A program made the position numbers and the translations under genes. A stretch of DNA of 64,000 bases from Ardenticatenaceae bacterium (GTDB taxonomy: Bacteria > Chloroflexota > Anaerolineae > Promineifilales > Promineifilaceae), in contig JACKBV010000016.1 of assembly GCA_020634315.1 (NCBI GenBank), positions 1 through 64,000 of the forward strand. The letters run 5' to 3'. The number at the start of each line of letters is the position of its first letter. Within the stretch, counting starts at the first letter, position 1. Below, in pieces: positions 41,523 through 50,483 of this stretch. Below the pieces are notes generated by a model. It was not told the DNA's origin. It searched no databases and saw only the letters and a list, made by a program, of their open reading frames with translations.

Positions 41523-44500
41523 TCAACGGCGGGACATACCCCCACCCATCAAATCAGTACCTGACCAGCGACGCCCACGTTTATCGTCTTCTTTGCCGAA
41601 ACGAATAACTTCACCAGAATCAGTTACGGCTTCTACGGCCAAACCAAGGCTCTGCAATTCCTTAACCAATACCCGGAATGAAGCCGGAACACCTGGTTCT
41701 TCGATAGGCTCATCCTTGACAATGGATTCGTAAGTCTTGACACGTCCCTGCACATCATCAGATTTTACCGTAAGCATTTCTTGTAATGTGTAGGCCGCAC
41801 CATATGCTTCCAATGCCCAGACTTCCATTTCACCAAAACGCTGCCCACCAAATTGAGCTTTACCACCCAATGGCTGCTGCGTAACGAGAGAATATGGACC
41901 AGTAGAACGAGCATGCACTTTGTCCTCGACAAGGTGGGCTAGCTTGAGCATGTGAATGACGCCGACGGTTACGGGTTGATCAAACGGCCGTCCCGTCTTA
42001 CCATCAACCAGGTATTCCTTCCCTAATGTTGGCAAAGGAACATGTGTTGTCATTGTAATGCGATCAGCAAGCCCCTTTAAGGTCTCTAAAGGAGTTGTTT
42101 TGGGATCGACATGGACAGCTTCCGGCAAATCATCACCATGCTTCTCCAGCATAACGATGAACCATTCACGAACACAGGCATCTACTACCGCTTCGTTGTA
42201 TGGAACCCAGTCCTTCTTACGCAAGGTTTCTGCATTGTCAGGGAGAATTGCATCAGCTTCCCAACCCCGGCCACGCAACCATTCACGAGCGACAGCATGA
42301 CGGGCATAGTGATATTCGGTTTCTAACTTGGTCACATCGTAACCCAATTCACCTAACCAACTCGTCACAAACAGACGGCGTGCCTCGTTATCGTTTTTCA
42401 ACGAATCAAGATCATATTCCATCTCAACGAGCCAATCCCATGCCCACTCTGTGACCATTACCCATGCACGATCAATTAGCCAGGCGCGTCCCAGTTCTGC
42501 CGCAATCTCGCCTTCGGTTGCACCATCAAACACGGGTGTAATGGCACGGAAACCAAGGCGATGAGCTGCCCAACCAAGATGTGTTTCCAAGACTTGCCCA
42601 ATATTCATACGACCGGGCACACCCAAGGGACTGAGGATAATGTCTACTGGTGTACCATCAGCCAGATAAGGCATGTCTTCAATGGGTACAACTTGTGAGA
42701 TAACACCTTTGTTCCCATGTCGCCCGGCCATTTTGTCGCCTTCTTGAATCTTACGACGCTGTGCGACACTGACGCGAACCATCGTTTCAACACCGGCGGG
42801 TAAGTCACGATCATGCTGCCGGTCAAAGACCTGCACATCGACCACCTTACCACGCGCACCATGGGGCAGGCGCAAGCTAGAATCTTTCACTTCACGGGCT
42901 TTGTCGCCAAAGATTGCTCGCAGCAATTTCTCTTCCGGGCTTAACTCTTTTTCACCTTTGGGGGTGATTTTACCCACTAAAATATCATTTTCTTTGACAT
43001 CAGCACCGATGCGGATAATGCCGCGCTCATCCAAGTCTTTCAGCGCATCTTCACTCACATTGGGGATGTCATAGGTGATTTCTTCGGGGCCTAACTTTGT
43101 GTCGCGGGCTTCAACTTCATGTTTTTCAATGTGAACAGAGGTAAAGAGATCACGACGCACCATGCCTTCGCTCACCAAAATGGCGTCTTCGTAGTTACCA
43201 CCTTCCCATGACAGGAAAGCAACAACAACATCTTGCCCAAGTGCTAACTCGCCACGAGATGTAGAGGAGCTATCGGCAAGCACTTCACCTTTTTGGATGT
43301 GTTGACCTTTTTCGACAACTGGGCGTTGGTCAATACATGTGCTTTGATTGGAGCGATTGTATTTACGTAAGTGATAGGTGCGGGGGCCATTTTTCTCTAG
43401 AACAACGACCTGATCACCCGTCACGCTAACAACCTCGCCATTATCTTGGGCAATAACGACCTGCCCGGAATTGATAGCGGCTTGCAACTCCATCCCCGTG
43501 CTGACAATGGGAACGTCGGGCTGCAATAAGGGCACAGCCTGACGCTGCATGTTCGATCCCATCAAGGCACGGTTCGCATCATCATGCTCAAGGAAGGGGA
43601 TCAAAGCAGCAGAAACACCCACGATTTGGCGTGGAGCCACATCCATAAAATCAACACGCTGTACAGAAGAAAAACGGAACTGCTGGTTACGCCGTGCAGA
43701 GACACGTTTTTCGACAAATTGCCCGCGCTCGTCTAACAATGAGCTTGCCTGGGCAATTGTGTAATGATCTTCTTCATCAGCCGTCATCTCGACAATCTCG
43801 TCAGTGAGATAGGGTGTGATGGCAACGGTTTCAATACCGGCAGCACGAATTTCTTGAACATGATCGGCCGTGATTGTTTCACCCGCCGCTACAATGATCT
43901 CACCTGTTTCGGGATGTACGATGTTGGTGAAGGCGTCATGGCCTATTAATTCGTCGCTATCGGCGGGAATGGAATTGCGGACGCGACGATACGGTGTTTC
44001 AATGAAGCCATATCGATTGACACGGCCGTATGAAGCCAACCGCCCTATCAGACCAATGTTCGGACCTTCTGGGGTTTCAATGGGGCAGATACGGCCGTAA
44101 TGACTATGATGCACATCACGCACCTCAAAGCCAGCACGCTCACGCCGCAAACCACCCGGACCAAGCGCCGACAATGTCCGTTTATGCGTCAGTTCCGACA
44201 ACGGATTCGCCTGTTCCATGAACTGGCTTAACTGCGAACTGCCAAAGAATTCACGGATAGAAGCAACAACCGGGCGAATATTAATCAACGAGACAGGCGT
44301 TAAATTATCGCTGTCGCGGATAGACATACGCTCGCGCACCACCCGCTCCATACGACGCAAGCCAACACGCAGTTTTGCTTGCAGCAACTCGCCTACTGTT
44401 TTAACGCGACGATTGCCAAGATGGTCGATGTCGTCCGCCCCTTCCAGGCCGTTATTGATCAAAATCATGCGGCGCACCAACTGCACAATGTCATGTTGTG

Positions 44501-45467
44501 TAATGGTGCGATGGGTCAAAGGCACGATCCCTTGCAAACCCAGGCGTTTGTTCAACTTGTAGCGACCAACACGAGCCAGATCATAGCGACGTTGGTCAAA
44601 CAATTGTTCACGCAGATAATCGCTTGCGTTTTCCAAAGTTGGCGGATCACCAGGACGCATACGCTTGTAGAATTCAATGAGTGCCTGTTCTGTAACCGGG
44701 CGACCAGGATCCCACGGCGGCTCTTGCTCCAGACTGCCCTGGATAAACAAATGTTCCGCATTGGTATCAATGTCTTCAAACAGCGCCAAGATTTCTTCGT
44801 CGGCACCATCCGTCAACAGGGATTGACCCAAGCCATCATCTACCGCAGCCAACGCACGCAAGAACATCGTAATTGGTACGGTACGCTTCCGATTGAACTT
44901 AACCGTGATGTAGTCGGTTTTACGTGTTTCAAACTCCATCCAGGCGCCGCGATCCGGGATCAGTTTACCCATTGCCAACGGCCGTCCCGTGGCACGTTCT
45001 TCCTCTACCTCAAAATATGCTCCAGGGGAACGAATCAACTGGCTAACAACGACTCGCTCTGTCCCATTGATGATAAACGTACCGGCAGGAGTCATCAAAG
45101 GGAAATCTCCCATAAAGATGTCCTGCACGATTGGTTGATCCAAATCCTGACTGTAAAGCATGACTTTGACATATAAAGGAGCCGCAAAGCTCATGTCACG
45201 CTCCACACACTCTTCCACACTGTATTTAGGTTCACCAAACCAATATTTCAGGTCGAAACCTTCAGTTTCTGGTCGATTACATGGGAAATACAGTTTGAGA
45301 TCGCCGTTAAAACTTTCAATTGGCGAGATCTCATCAAATAGTTCGGCGAGGCTTTCTTCAATGAATGCATCAAATGAAGTTAGCTGCACATCAATGAGTG
45401 TAGGTAGTGGAAGTGGATCGGTTGTTCGAGCATAGGTTTTGAGTGTAATTGGGTCTTTCATCGGCAT
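41523..45467 (-). CDS. rpoB: RNA polymerase beta subunit
   Basis: 1314 residues. The rifampicin-pocket region (S-Q-L-S-Q-F-M-E-Q-A-N-P-L-S-E-L-T-H-K-R), R-D-V-H-x-S-H-Y-G-R-I-C-P-I-E-T-P-E-G-P-N-I-G, and the C-terminal G-G-K-A-Q-F-G-G-Q-R-F-G-E-M-E-V-W-A-L-E-A-Y-G-A block are intact. rpoC, which normally follows at once, is absent; rpsL comes next after a 339-base gap. rplJ/rplL are also absent upstream. A consensus promoter and a long hairpin precede it. Confidence 0.98.
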   Translation of the reverse strand: MPMKDPITLKTYARTTDPLPLPTLIDVQLTSFDAFIEESLAELFDEISPIESFNGDLKLYFPCNRPETEGFDLKYWFGEPKYSVEECVERDMSFAAPLYVKVMLYSQDLDQPIVQDIFMGDFPLMTPAGTFIINGTERVVVSQLIRSPGAYFEVEEERATGRPLAMGKLIPDRGAWMEFETRKTDYITVKFNRKRTVPITMFLRALAAVDDGLGQSLLTDGADEEILALFEDIDTNAEHLFIQGSLEQEPPWDPGRPVTEQALIEFYKRMRPGDPPTLENASDYLREQLFDQRRYDLARVGRYKLNKRLGLQGIVPLTHRTITQHDIVQLVRRMILINNGLEGADDIDHLGNRRVKTVGELLQAKLRVGLRRMERVVRERMSIRDSDNLTPVSLINIRPVVASIREFFGSSQLSQFMEQANPLSELTHKRTLSALGPGGLRRERAGFEVRDVHHSHYGRICPIETPEGPNIGLIGRLASYGRVNRYGFIETPYRRVRNSIPADSDELIGHDAFTNIVHPETGEIIVAAGETITADHVQEIRAAGIETVAITPYLTDEIVEMTADEEDHYTIAQASSLLDERGQFVEKRVSARRNQQFRFSSVQRVDFMDVAPRQIVGVSAALIPFLEHDDANRALMGSNMQRQAVPLLQPDVPIVSTGMELQAAINSGQVVIAQDNGEVVSVTGDQVVVLEKNGPRTYHLRKYNRSNQSTCIDQRPVVEKGQHIQKGEVLADSSSTSRGELALGQDVVVAFLSWEGGNYEDAILVSEGMVRRDLFTSVHIEKHEVEARDTKLGPEEITYDIPNVSEDALKDLDERGIIRIGADVKENDILVGKITPKGEKELSPEEKLLRAIFGDKAREVKDSSLRLPHGARGKVVDVQVFDRQHDRDLPAGVETMVRVSVAQRRKIQEGDKMAGRHGNKGVISQVVPIEDMPYLADGTPVDIILSPLGVPGRMNIGQVLETHLGWAAHRLGFRAITPVFDGATEGEIAAELGRAWLIDRAWVMVTEWAWDWLVEMEYDLDSLKNDNEARRLFVTSWLGELGYDVTKLETEYHYARHAVAREWLRGRGWEADAILPDNAETLRKKDWVPYNEAVVDACVREWFIVMLEKHGDDLPEAVHVDPKTTPLETLKGLADRITMTTHVPLPTLGKEYLVDGKTGRPFDQPVTVGVIHMLKLAHLVEDKVHARSTGPYSLVTQQPLGGKAQFGGQRFGEMEVWALEAYGAAYTLQEMLTVKSDDVQGRVKTYESIVKDEPIEEPGVPASFRVLVKELQSLGLAVEAVTDSGEVIRFGKEDDKRGRRWSGTDLMGGGMSRR

Positions 45468-45522
45468 TAATTTTCACCTGCTCCCTATTATGGGTAATAC
45501 CTAATACTTTTTAATCACAAAT

Positions 45523-45552
45523 ATGGGGTGCAACGCCTCTGTTGCACCCCAT
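45523..45552 (-). promoter_or_regulatory. Leader hairpin of rpoB
   Basis: ATGGGGTGCAAC / GTTGCACCCCAT, a perfect 12-bp stem with a six-base loop, lies between the promoter and rpoB, 55 bases before the start codon. It could be a pause or attenuation hairpin; no T-run follows directly. Confidence 0.65.
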
Positions 45553-45613
45553 GAAGGTTGTGTAAATTAAGGAGACTGTACCCATTTATAATTTTTGCAT
45601 TATGCGAACGTGT

Positions 45614-45642
45614 ATTATATGGGGGCAATCTTAGCTTGTCAA
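45614..45642 (-). promoter_or_regulatory. Consensus promoter of rpoB
   Basis: TTGACA (45642-45637), exactly 17 bases, TATAAT (45619-45614): a full consensus housekeeping promoter. The -35 lies inside the last codons of the upstream glycosyltransferase gene. Leader about 140 bases. Confidence 0.9.
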
Positions 45643-46854
45643 CTTTTTATAAACTTCAATAATGTGCTGGGTGGCGCTCTGCCAACTATATGCAACAGTG
45701 GCGCGTTGGCGCAGTTTTTGCCCAAGTTCAAGGCGGCGTGCCGGATCATGCAGCAGTTCCTGGATGGCAGATGTTAAGGCGGTAACGTCCCCCGCTTCGG
45801 CATAGACACCCAGATCGGCGAGGTATTCACGGTGAACGGCCGTATCATAAGCCACCACCGGCTGTGCCATCGCCATATAATTCAACACCTTGCCACTACC
45901 CTCTGTCGCTGACACTTTTGGCGCTATCGCCATATCACCTAATGACAAAAAGTACGGCGCGTCACGATATTCAACCTTTCCTGTAAACGTCATGTGATCC
46001 GCTACCCCTTTTTGCTGTGCCAACTTTTTGTATTGGTCAACATTCGGGTAGCCCATAACCAAAAAATGCACCTTTTCTCCCGCCGCCTTTAAGGAAGATG
46101 CGGCACGAATGAGGTGCGGTATTCCTTGATAATCCGTCAACAAACCCAGATAAGCAACAATTAAACGGTCTTCAGGAATGCCATACCGATGGCGCAGTTT
46201 CAACTTATCCGCTTCTGTAAAGCGATCTGGCGCAAAGCGCACGATGTCCGCACAATCCGGTAAGGGGTAGATGCGATTCTTGGATACGCGAAACTCATCT
46301 TCCAATAGATGACCGGCACGCACCGAACTGGTTAAAAAAGCATGCGGCAGGCGACAAATGAACTGTTCCAGACGGTACGCCCAAGGATAAACCGCCCCAT
46401 TAGGATCAAGAAAGTGATGATCGACCATTTCACCGGTCAGGCTGCCTTGAAAGTCAAAGACAAGCGGTATGTGTAACATGCGTGACAACAAACCGCCAAT
46501 CAATGCCCCCTCGTGCATATGACCATGAATGATGTCTGGGCGTACCCGACGCGCTTCAAGCAAGGCTTGCACAGCAAGATAGACATCAAACGCGATTTTA
46601 TGCCGCGAGGAACCGACTTCATAATCGGTATGCCAGGGCAGCGGGGCAGTGCGGCGAATATCTAAGCCGGGCATATCACTACCTTTATAATAGGTAACGA
46701 TAGTGACCTGATGCCCAGCCTCTTGTAAATGGCGTGTCTCTTCGAGAATACGAATATGGCCCCCATAATCGCTGAAAAAGGAGGTGGGGGCTATCATGAG
46801 AATACGCATGGGAGAACTATCTGACCTGCGCGATGGCGTTGGTGCTTTTCTCAT
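45631..46854 (-). CDS. GT4-family glycosyltransferase
   Basis: About 407 residues of GT-B fold. M-R-I-L-M-I-A-P, G-G-H-I-R-I-L-E-E, D-I-I-H-G-H-M-H-E-G in the acceptor domain, and the donor-side V-S-A-T-E-G-S-G-K-V-L-N-Y-M-A-M-A-Q-P-V-V-A-Y with the E-x7-E-type region fit GT4 retaining transferases. Product unknown, probably a surface glycan or glycolipid. The start could be ATG 46854 (ATGA overlap with the upstream gene) or ATG 46809, which gives the usual family N-terminus. Confidence 0.87.
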   Translation of the reverse strand: MRKAPTPSRRSDSSPMRILMIAPTSFFSDYGGHIRILEETRHLQEAGHQVTIVTYYKGSDMPGLDIRRTAPLPWHTDYEVGSSRHKIAFDVYLAVQALLEARRVRPDIIHGHMHEGALIGGLLSRMLHIPLVFDFQGSLTGEMVDHHFLDPNGAVYPWAYRLEQFICRLPHAFLTSSVRAGHLLEDEFRVSKNRIYPLPDCADIVRFAPDRFTEADKLKLRHRYGIPEDRLIVAYLGLLTDYQGIPHLIRAASSLKAAGEKVHFLVMGYPNVDQYKKLAQQKGVADHMTFTGKVEYRDAPYFLSLGDMAIAPKVSATEGSGKVLNYMAMAQPVVAYDTAVHREYLADLGVYAEAGDVTALTSAIQELLHDPARRLELGQKLRQRATVAYSWQSATQHIIEVYKKLTS

Positions 46855-47825
46855 TCTTTTTTGCGTTTACCACCAAGCCATCCTCCTAACATTTGTTCTG
46901 GCAGACTGCGCGACTGCACATCTTGTGCCGGAATTTCCACCCAATTATTTTCAGACCGCTCATGCAGCCATTTTTCGCGCCGATATTGTAAATCGGTGAG
47001 GGTTGCCAACAGCAGTTCGCCATCTTCTTGCTCAACCAGGCGGCGGATTTCTTTGAGTTCATTCATGAAGGCGTCGAGCCAGCGCAAGGTGGCTTGTTTA
47101 TTATTCAAGGCCAGATGGGTGATTTCTGCGCCATCTTGCAGAGGAGCTGTGGTTAACGCAAAAGGCAGATCGGCAAAACGCAAGATGTCCCGCCAACCCG
47201 TTGCCTGATTAACTGTGCTAAAAACGGTTGCTGCCATTAAACCGGGGATCGTGGTAATTCCTTGCAGCAAACTATCATATTCGTGAGGGTCAACGAAATA
47301 CGGTGTACCACCCAAAATACGGCCGAAATTAACGGCCGTTTCCACCGCTTTTGGATCGGCTTGTGGCGCAGGCATCAGGCAAAACACACTGTCACGGAAC
47401 ATATCACCCTGCGCAGTGGATACCGTAGAACGGCCGTCCGCCAATGCCGCTGCCGACAATACCGCCTGCACACCAACATAATGACCACGCCGCAAATGCT
47501 TGTTTGCCAGGGCAATCCCCTGCCCTTTCAAACTAGAAAAGTCTAAAACCAGGGCATGCGGCTGCACATCTTCGCCAAAGAGCGGCATCGTTTCTTGTAA
47601 TTCAGCCGCCGATAAAGCCAGAACCAAAATATCGGCTTTGCTGACGGCGCTAATCAAATTCCAGTCCGTCTTGTCAATCGCCTTGATTTCTTTGGCTTCT
47701 TCGGCACGCGCCCGGTCGGCATCATACCCAACCACCACCATTTCTAAGGGAGATGCTTTTAAGGCCAGCCCAATCGAAGCGCTGGCACGGTTAACGCCAA
47801 TCAGCGTGACAGTTTGTGCTTTCAT
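46851..47825 (-). CDS. Prephenate/arogenate dehydrogenase-like protein
   Basis: 324 residues. An N-terminal Rossmann fold (V-T-L-I-G-V-N-R-A-S-A-S-I-G-L-A-L-K) has a modified glycine loop, V-N-R-A replacing the usual G-L-G-L. An all-helical C-terminal half follows (D-P-H-E-Y-D-S-L-L-Q-G-I-T-T-I-P-G). TyrA-type enzymes make tyrosine precursors. Here it precedes a glycosyltransferase rather than aromatic genes, and key motif changes make true TyrA activity doubtful. GGAG precedes the ATG. Confidence 0.75.
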   Translation of the reverse strand: MKAQTVTLIGVNRASASIGLALKASPLEMVVVGYDADRARAEEAKEIKAIDKTDWNLISAVSKADILVLALSAAELQETMPLFGEDVQPHALVLDFSSLKGQGIALANKHLRRGHYVGVQAVLSAAALADGRSTVSTAQGDMFRDSVFCLMPAPQADPKAVETAVNFGRILGGTPYFVDPHEYDSLLQGITTIPGLMAATVFSTVNQATGWRDILRFADLPFALTTAPLQDGAEITHLALNNKQATLRWLDAFMNELKEIRRLVEQEDGELLLATLTDLQYRREKWLHERSENNWVEIPAQDVQSRSLPEQMLGGWLGGKRKKE

Positions 47826-47879
47826 ACCTGAACTCCATAACGCGAAACGGCGATTAATATTCGCCGCTCGCTCATTTAC

Positions 47880-48401
47880 CTAATTTTGATCATCGGCCCA
47901 TTGCAGCCAGCGCAGCAGTTGGTCAGTCTCGGAAACGGCCGTTTCCGGCAACACATCTTGGTGACGAGCAATCAAGGTCATTGCCAATGAACTGCATCCA
48001 GCCTGCGCAGCCATTGCTGCGCCCCAGGCTGGATGCTGCGCTTTCACCACAAACGGCCGTTTCCAGCCCCGCGCTTCCCCTTGTCCCCAGGCTGCCAGTT
48101 TGCGAGGACATAATTTTTGCGCCAACACAATCAAGGACCGCTCCCAAACAGTTAATGGTGCGCGAGTTTTGCCAACATCATGCAGCAGCGCCGCCACCTG
48201 CAAATCTGGATGCGTATGACCTGCCGCTTGCAGCATACGCCACACCTGATAACTATGCCATTGATCCCCAGCTGTAAAACAAGCAAAAAGCTGCTGCTGC
48301 CTGGGAGTGAGCACGGTCGCTATCTCTGCTTGCGCTGCGTCAGGCAGTTCAGACGCCTTTAACAAGCGCCAAAACTGCCCAGCCCGATACGATACCCCCA
48401 C
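47880..48401 (-). CDS. HD-domain hydrolase
   Basis: 173 residues. H-S-Y-Q-V-W-R-M-L, then A-A-L-L-H-D-V-G-K-T with the HD dyad, and late A-R-H-Q-D fit a small HD-superfamily phosphohydrolase, which would act on nucleotides or similar phosphate esters. The only good in-frame start is GTG 48401, one base after the M50 gene stop, so the two are probably co-transcribed. Two extended palindromes encode K-R-P-F and E-T-A-V-S-E. Confidence 0.8.
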   Translation of the reverse strand: MGVSYRAGQFWRLLKASELPDAAQAEIATVLTPRQQQLFACFTAGDQWHSYQVWRMLQAAGHTHPDLQVAALLHDVGKTRAPLTVWERSLIVLAQKLCPRKLAAWGQGEARGWKRPFVVKAQHPAWGAAMAAQAGCSSLAMTLIARHQDVLPETAVSETDQLLRWLQWADDQN

Positions 48402-48402
48402 C

Positions 48403-49038
48403 TTATGCGCCTACTAAAAAAGAAAACACTGTAAAAGAGGGTTGGGAAACCAAAACAGCTAACACACTGGGAACCAGAAAGACAACCATCAGCAAAAGTA
48501 TGAATCCATACTGCTCTAACGGCCGTAACCGATACGACATTTCTGGTGGCAAAATGCCCATCAACACTTTGTAGCCATCAAGTGGCGGAATCGGGATCAG
48601 ATTAAAAAACATCAAAATCAAGTTGATGTAGACAAACTGCACCAACAAAAATGGCAGCGACGGAAACAGTGAACTATTGTTGAAGAAGGCTAGATCAACC
48701 AACCCAAAACGCAGGGGCAGCGCAAACAATATAGCCATTAACAAATTAGAAGCAGGGCCAGCCGCGGCAACAATCGCCATGGAAGTACGCGGATTACCGC
48801 GCAAATTCAAGGGATTCACCATAACCGGCTTGGCCCAACCAAATCCGGCCACCAGCAGCGCAATCGTGCCAATCGGATCAAGGTGCGCAATGGGGTTTAA
48901 GGTAATCCGCCCCATGCGGCGCGGCGTTGGATCGCCAAGCCAATCGGCTGTCACCGCATGAGCCAGTTCGTGAATGGTAAACGCCACCACCAAAACAATG
49001 GCGCGCGCTAACAATGTAGCCAGATCAAGACCAGACAT
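48403..49038 (-). CDS. Site-2 protease family (M50) metalloprotease
   Basis: 211 residues, mostly membrane segments. The zinc motif H-E-L-A-H-A is at about residues 23-28 and the second metal site N-L-I-P-I-P-P-L-D-G near 150. The intervening G-D-P-T-P-R-R-M-G-R-I-T-L-N-P form the short SpoIVFB/Rv-type minimal S2P. No PDZ or CBS domain. Such proteases cleave membrane regulators; the substrate is unknown. Confidence 0.92.
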   Translation of the reverse strand: MSGLDLATLLARAIVLVVAFTIHELAHAVTADWLGDPTPRRMGRITLNPIAHLDPIGTIALLVAGFGWAKPVMVNPLNLRGNPRTSMAIVAAAGPASNLLMAILFALPLRFGLVDLAFFNNSSLFPSLPFLLVQFVYINLILMFFNLIPIPPLDGYKVLMGILPPEMSYRLRPLEQYGFILLLMVVFLVPSVLAVLVSQPSFTVFSFLVGA

Positions 49039-49050
49039 AATATCCTCAAG

Positions 49051-50337
49051 TTACTGTGGCGTAATCACTGCGCCACAAAAATCGCAGGTAACACTGGTTA
49101 CGCCGCGTGCCGGCGGTTCCACCGCGGCAAAGCAATTAGGGCAAGACGTGGGGAAGGAAGCGGCCGTTTCCGCCAACGCCTCCAATTCATCCACATACGC
49201 ATCTGCCCGATCACCGTCAATTTCACCCGTTTGCGCTTTCTTGATCAGCGCCGCCCAATCAGCCGACTCCTGACCCTTCAGGTGAAAACGAGCACGCGAG
49301 ACCGGTGCCGTTGCCGCAAACACCATCTCCAAAATATCCGCCTTACCCATTCCCAGGAAACCGCCTTCTTCCTTGGCTTCTACCTGCTCAATTTCACTCA
49401 CCTTGGCTTCAATGTGCAGTTCCTGAATCATCTCGGATTCCGCTTTAAACAGGCCAAACTTGCGCTTGGTGACCACTTCCTCGCGCTGTTCAAAGAAAAA
49501 GCGCTGGTCAGTTAAGACAGTAATCCCTTCCGGCCCTTTATCACCGTCACGATGCCAGATAGCCTTCACCGCAACCAGGGGACCTTCACCCGCCTGCAAA
49601 CGAATGTGCGGCGATTCGGCAATCAAGTCCATCATTTGTGTCAGGCGCGACAAAGTCCAACCAGCCTGGTTCAACTCGTTCTCCACGCCCTGATACAGCC
49701 CGGAAACGGCATCTATGGCCGCTGTAACCCGACCGGACAGGCTGTTGATCATCGTCTCTCCCAACCGAATGGATTGCGCATTGGGCTGCATGCGATCAAT
49801 CGTGCGATCCGCCTGTTCTAGCTCACGATCCAGGCGCTGCACATGTGTCTGCAAGGCAGATTCGACACGGGGACGCAGCTCGTCCCATTTGTCGTCAAGC
49901 GATTCCAGCAAATCTTCCAGCCCGCCATTATGAACATAGCCCTGGTCGCGCAATTTTTCCAACGTCAACGGGAACTCCATCAGATTCTTTTCTATCGTGC
50001 CGATGGTGTCGTAAATCTGGCTCAACTGCGCTTTCGCTTCCAAATTGGCAAACTCATTTTGCAGCTGGCGAACTCGTTCCGCAGGTTCCACGCCACCTGT
50101 TGCTGCCGCAGTTGGTGTGCTGCTTGCCGGACGTGGCGCAGCCGCCGGTGGCGTCGTCTTTGCCGGGCGACGGGCAGGCGGAGTCGGTAAGGTTCGTTGT
50201 TGGCGCTGCTGCTGGCGCTCATTGGCCTTCACACTTGGGCGTACCCGCTGTTTAGAAATCGTTTTCTTGGCGGTTTGCGCCTGAGAAGCAATGGTTCGTC
50301 TCTTTAACTTATCCTGCACATCATCATCTCGTGTCAT
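49051..50337 (-). CDS. Uncharacterised coiled-coil protein with PH-like domain and C-terminal zinc ribbon
   Basis: 428 residues. A basic, Gln/Pro/Ala-rich N-terminus (about 1-85) leads into a long helical/coiled-coil region (about 90-240). About 250-370 is a beta-rich domain (G-I-T-V-L-T-D-Q-R-F-F-F-E-Q-R-E-E-V-V) like bacterial PH-type domains. The end carries C-P-N-C...C-D-F-C, a zinc ribbon. There is no signal peptide. Function not recognised. ATG 50337 follows AGGAG by seven bases. Confidence 0.78.
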   Translation of the reverse strand: MTRDDDVQDKLKRRTIASQAQTAKKTISKQRVRPSVKANERQQQRQQRTLPTPPARRPAKTTPPAAAPRPASSTPTAAATGGVEPAERVRQLQNEFANLEAKAQLSQIYDTIGTIEKNLMEFPLTLEKLRDQGYVHNGGLEDLLESLDDKWDELRPRVESALQTHVQRLDRELEQADRTIDRMQPNAQSIRLGETMINSLSGRVTAAIDAVSGLYQGVENELNQAGWTLSRLTQMMDLIAESPHIRLQAGEGPLVAVKAIWHRDGDKGPEGITVLTDQRFFFEQREEVVTKRKFGLFKAESEMIQELHIEAKVSEIEQVEAKEEGGFLGMGKADILEMVFAATAPVSRARFHLKGQESADWAALIKKAQTGEIDGDRADAYVDELEALAETAASFPTSCPNCFAAVEPPARGVTSVTCDFCGAVITPQ

Positions 50338-50483
50338 TTGCAATCTCCTTACATCAGGTGTCACGCGATGAGCACTATGCTAACCATAGCCATCACGTAA
50401 CATGGGCGGTGTAATTTATCTGAGTGCATCATAGCCAATAAGCGATCCTCAATCGATCCGTTTCCGGCAATGGCCTGTAACTT

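Noticed and set aside
46784..46999. Plus-strand frame across the glycosyltransferase/dehydrogenase junction
   Set aside because: Shadow of two real minus-strand genes, no ribosome-binding site.
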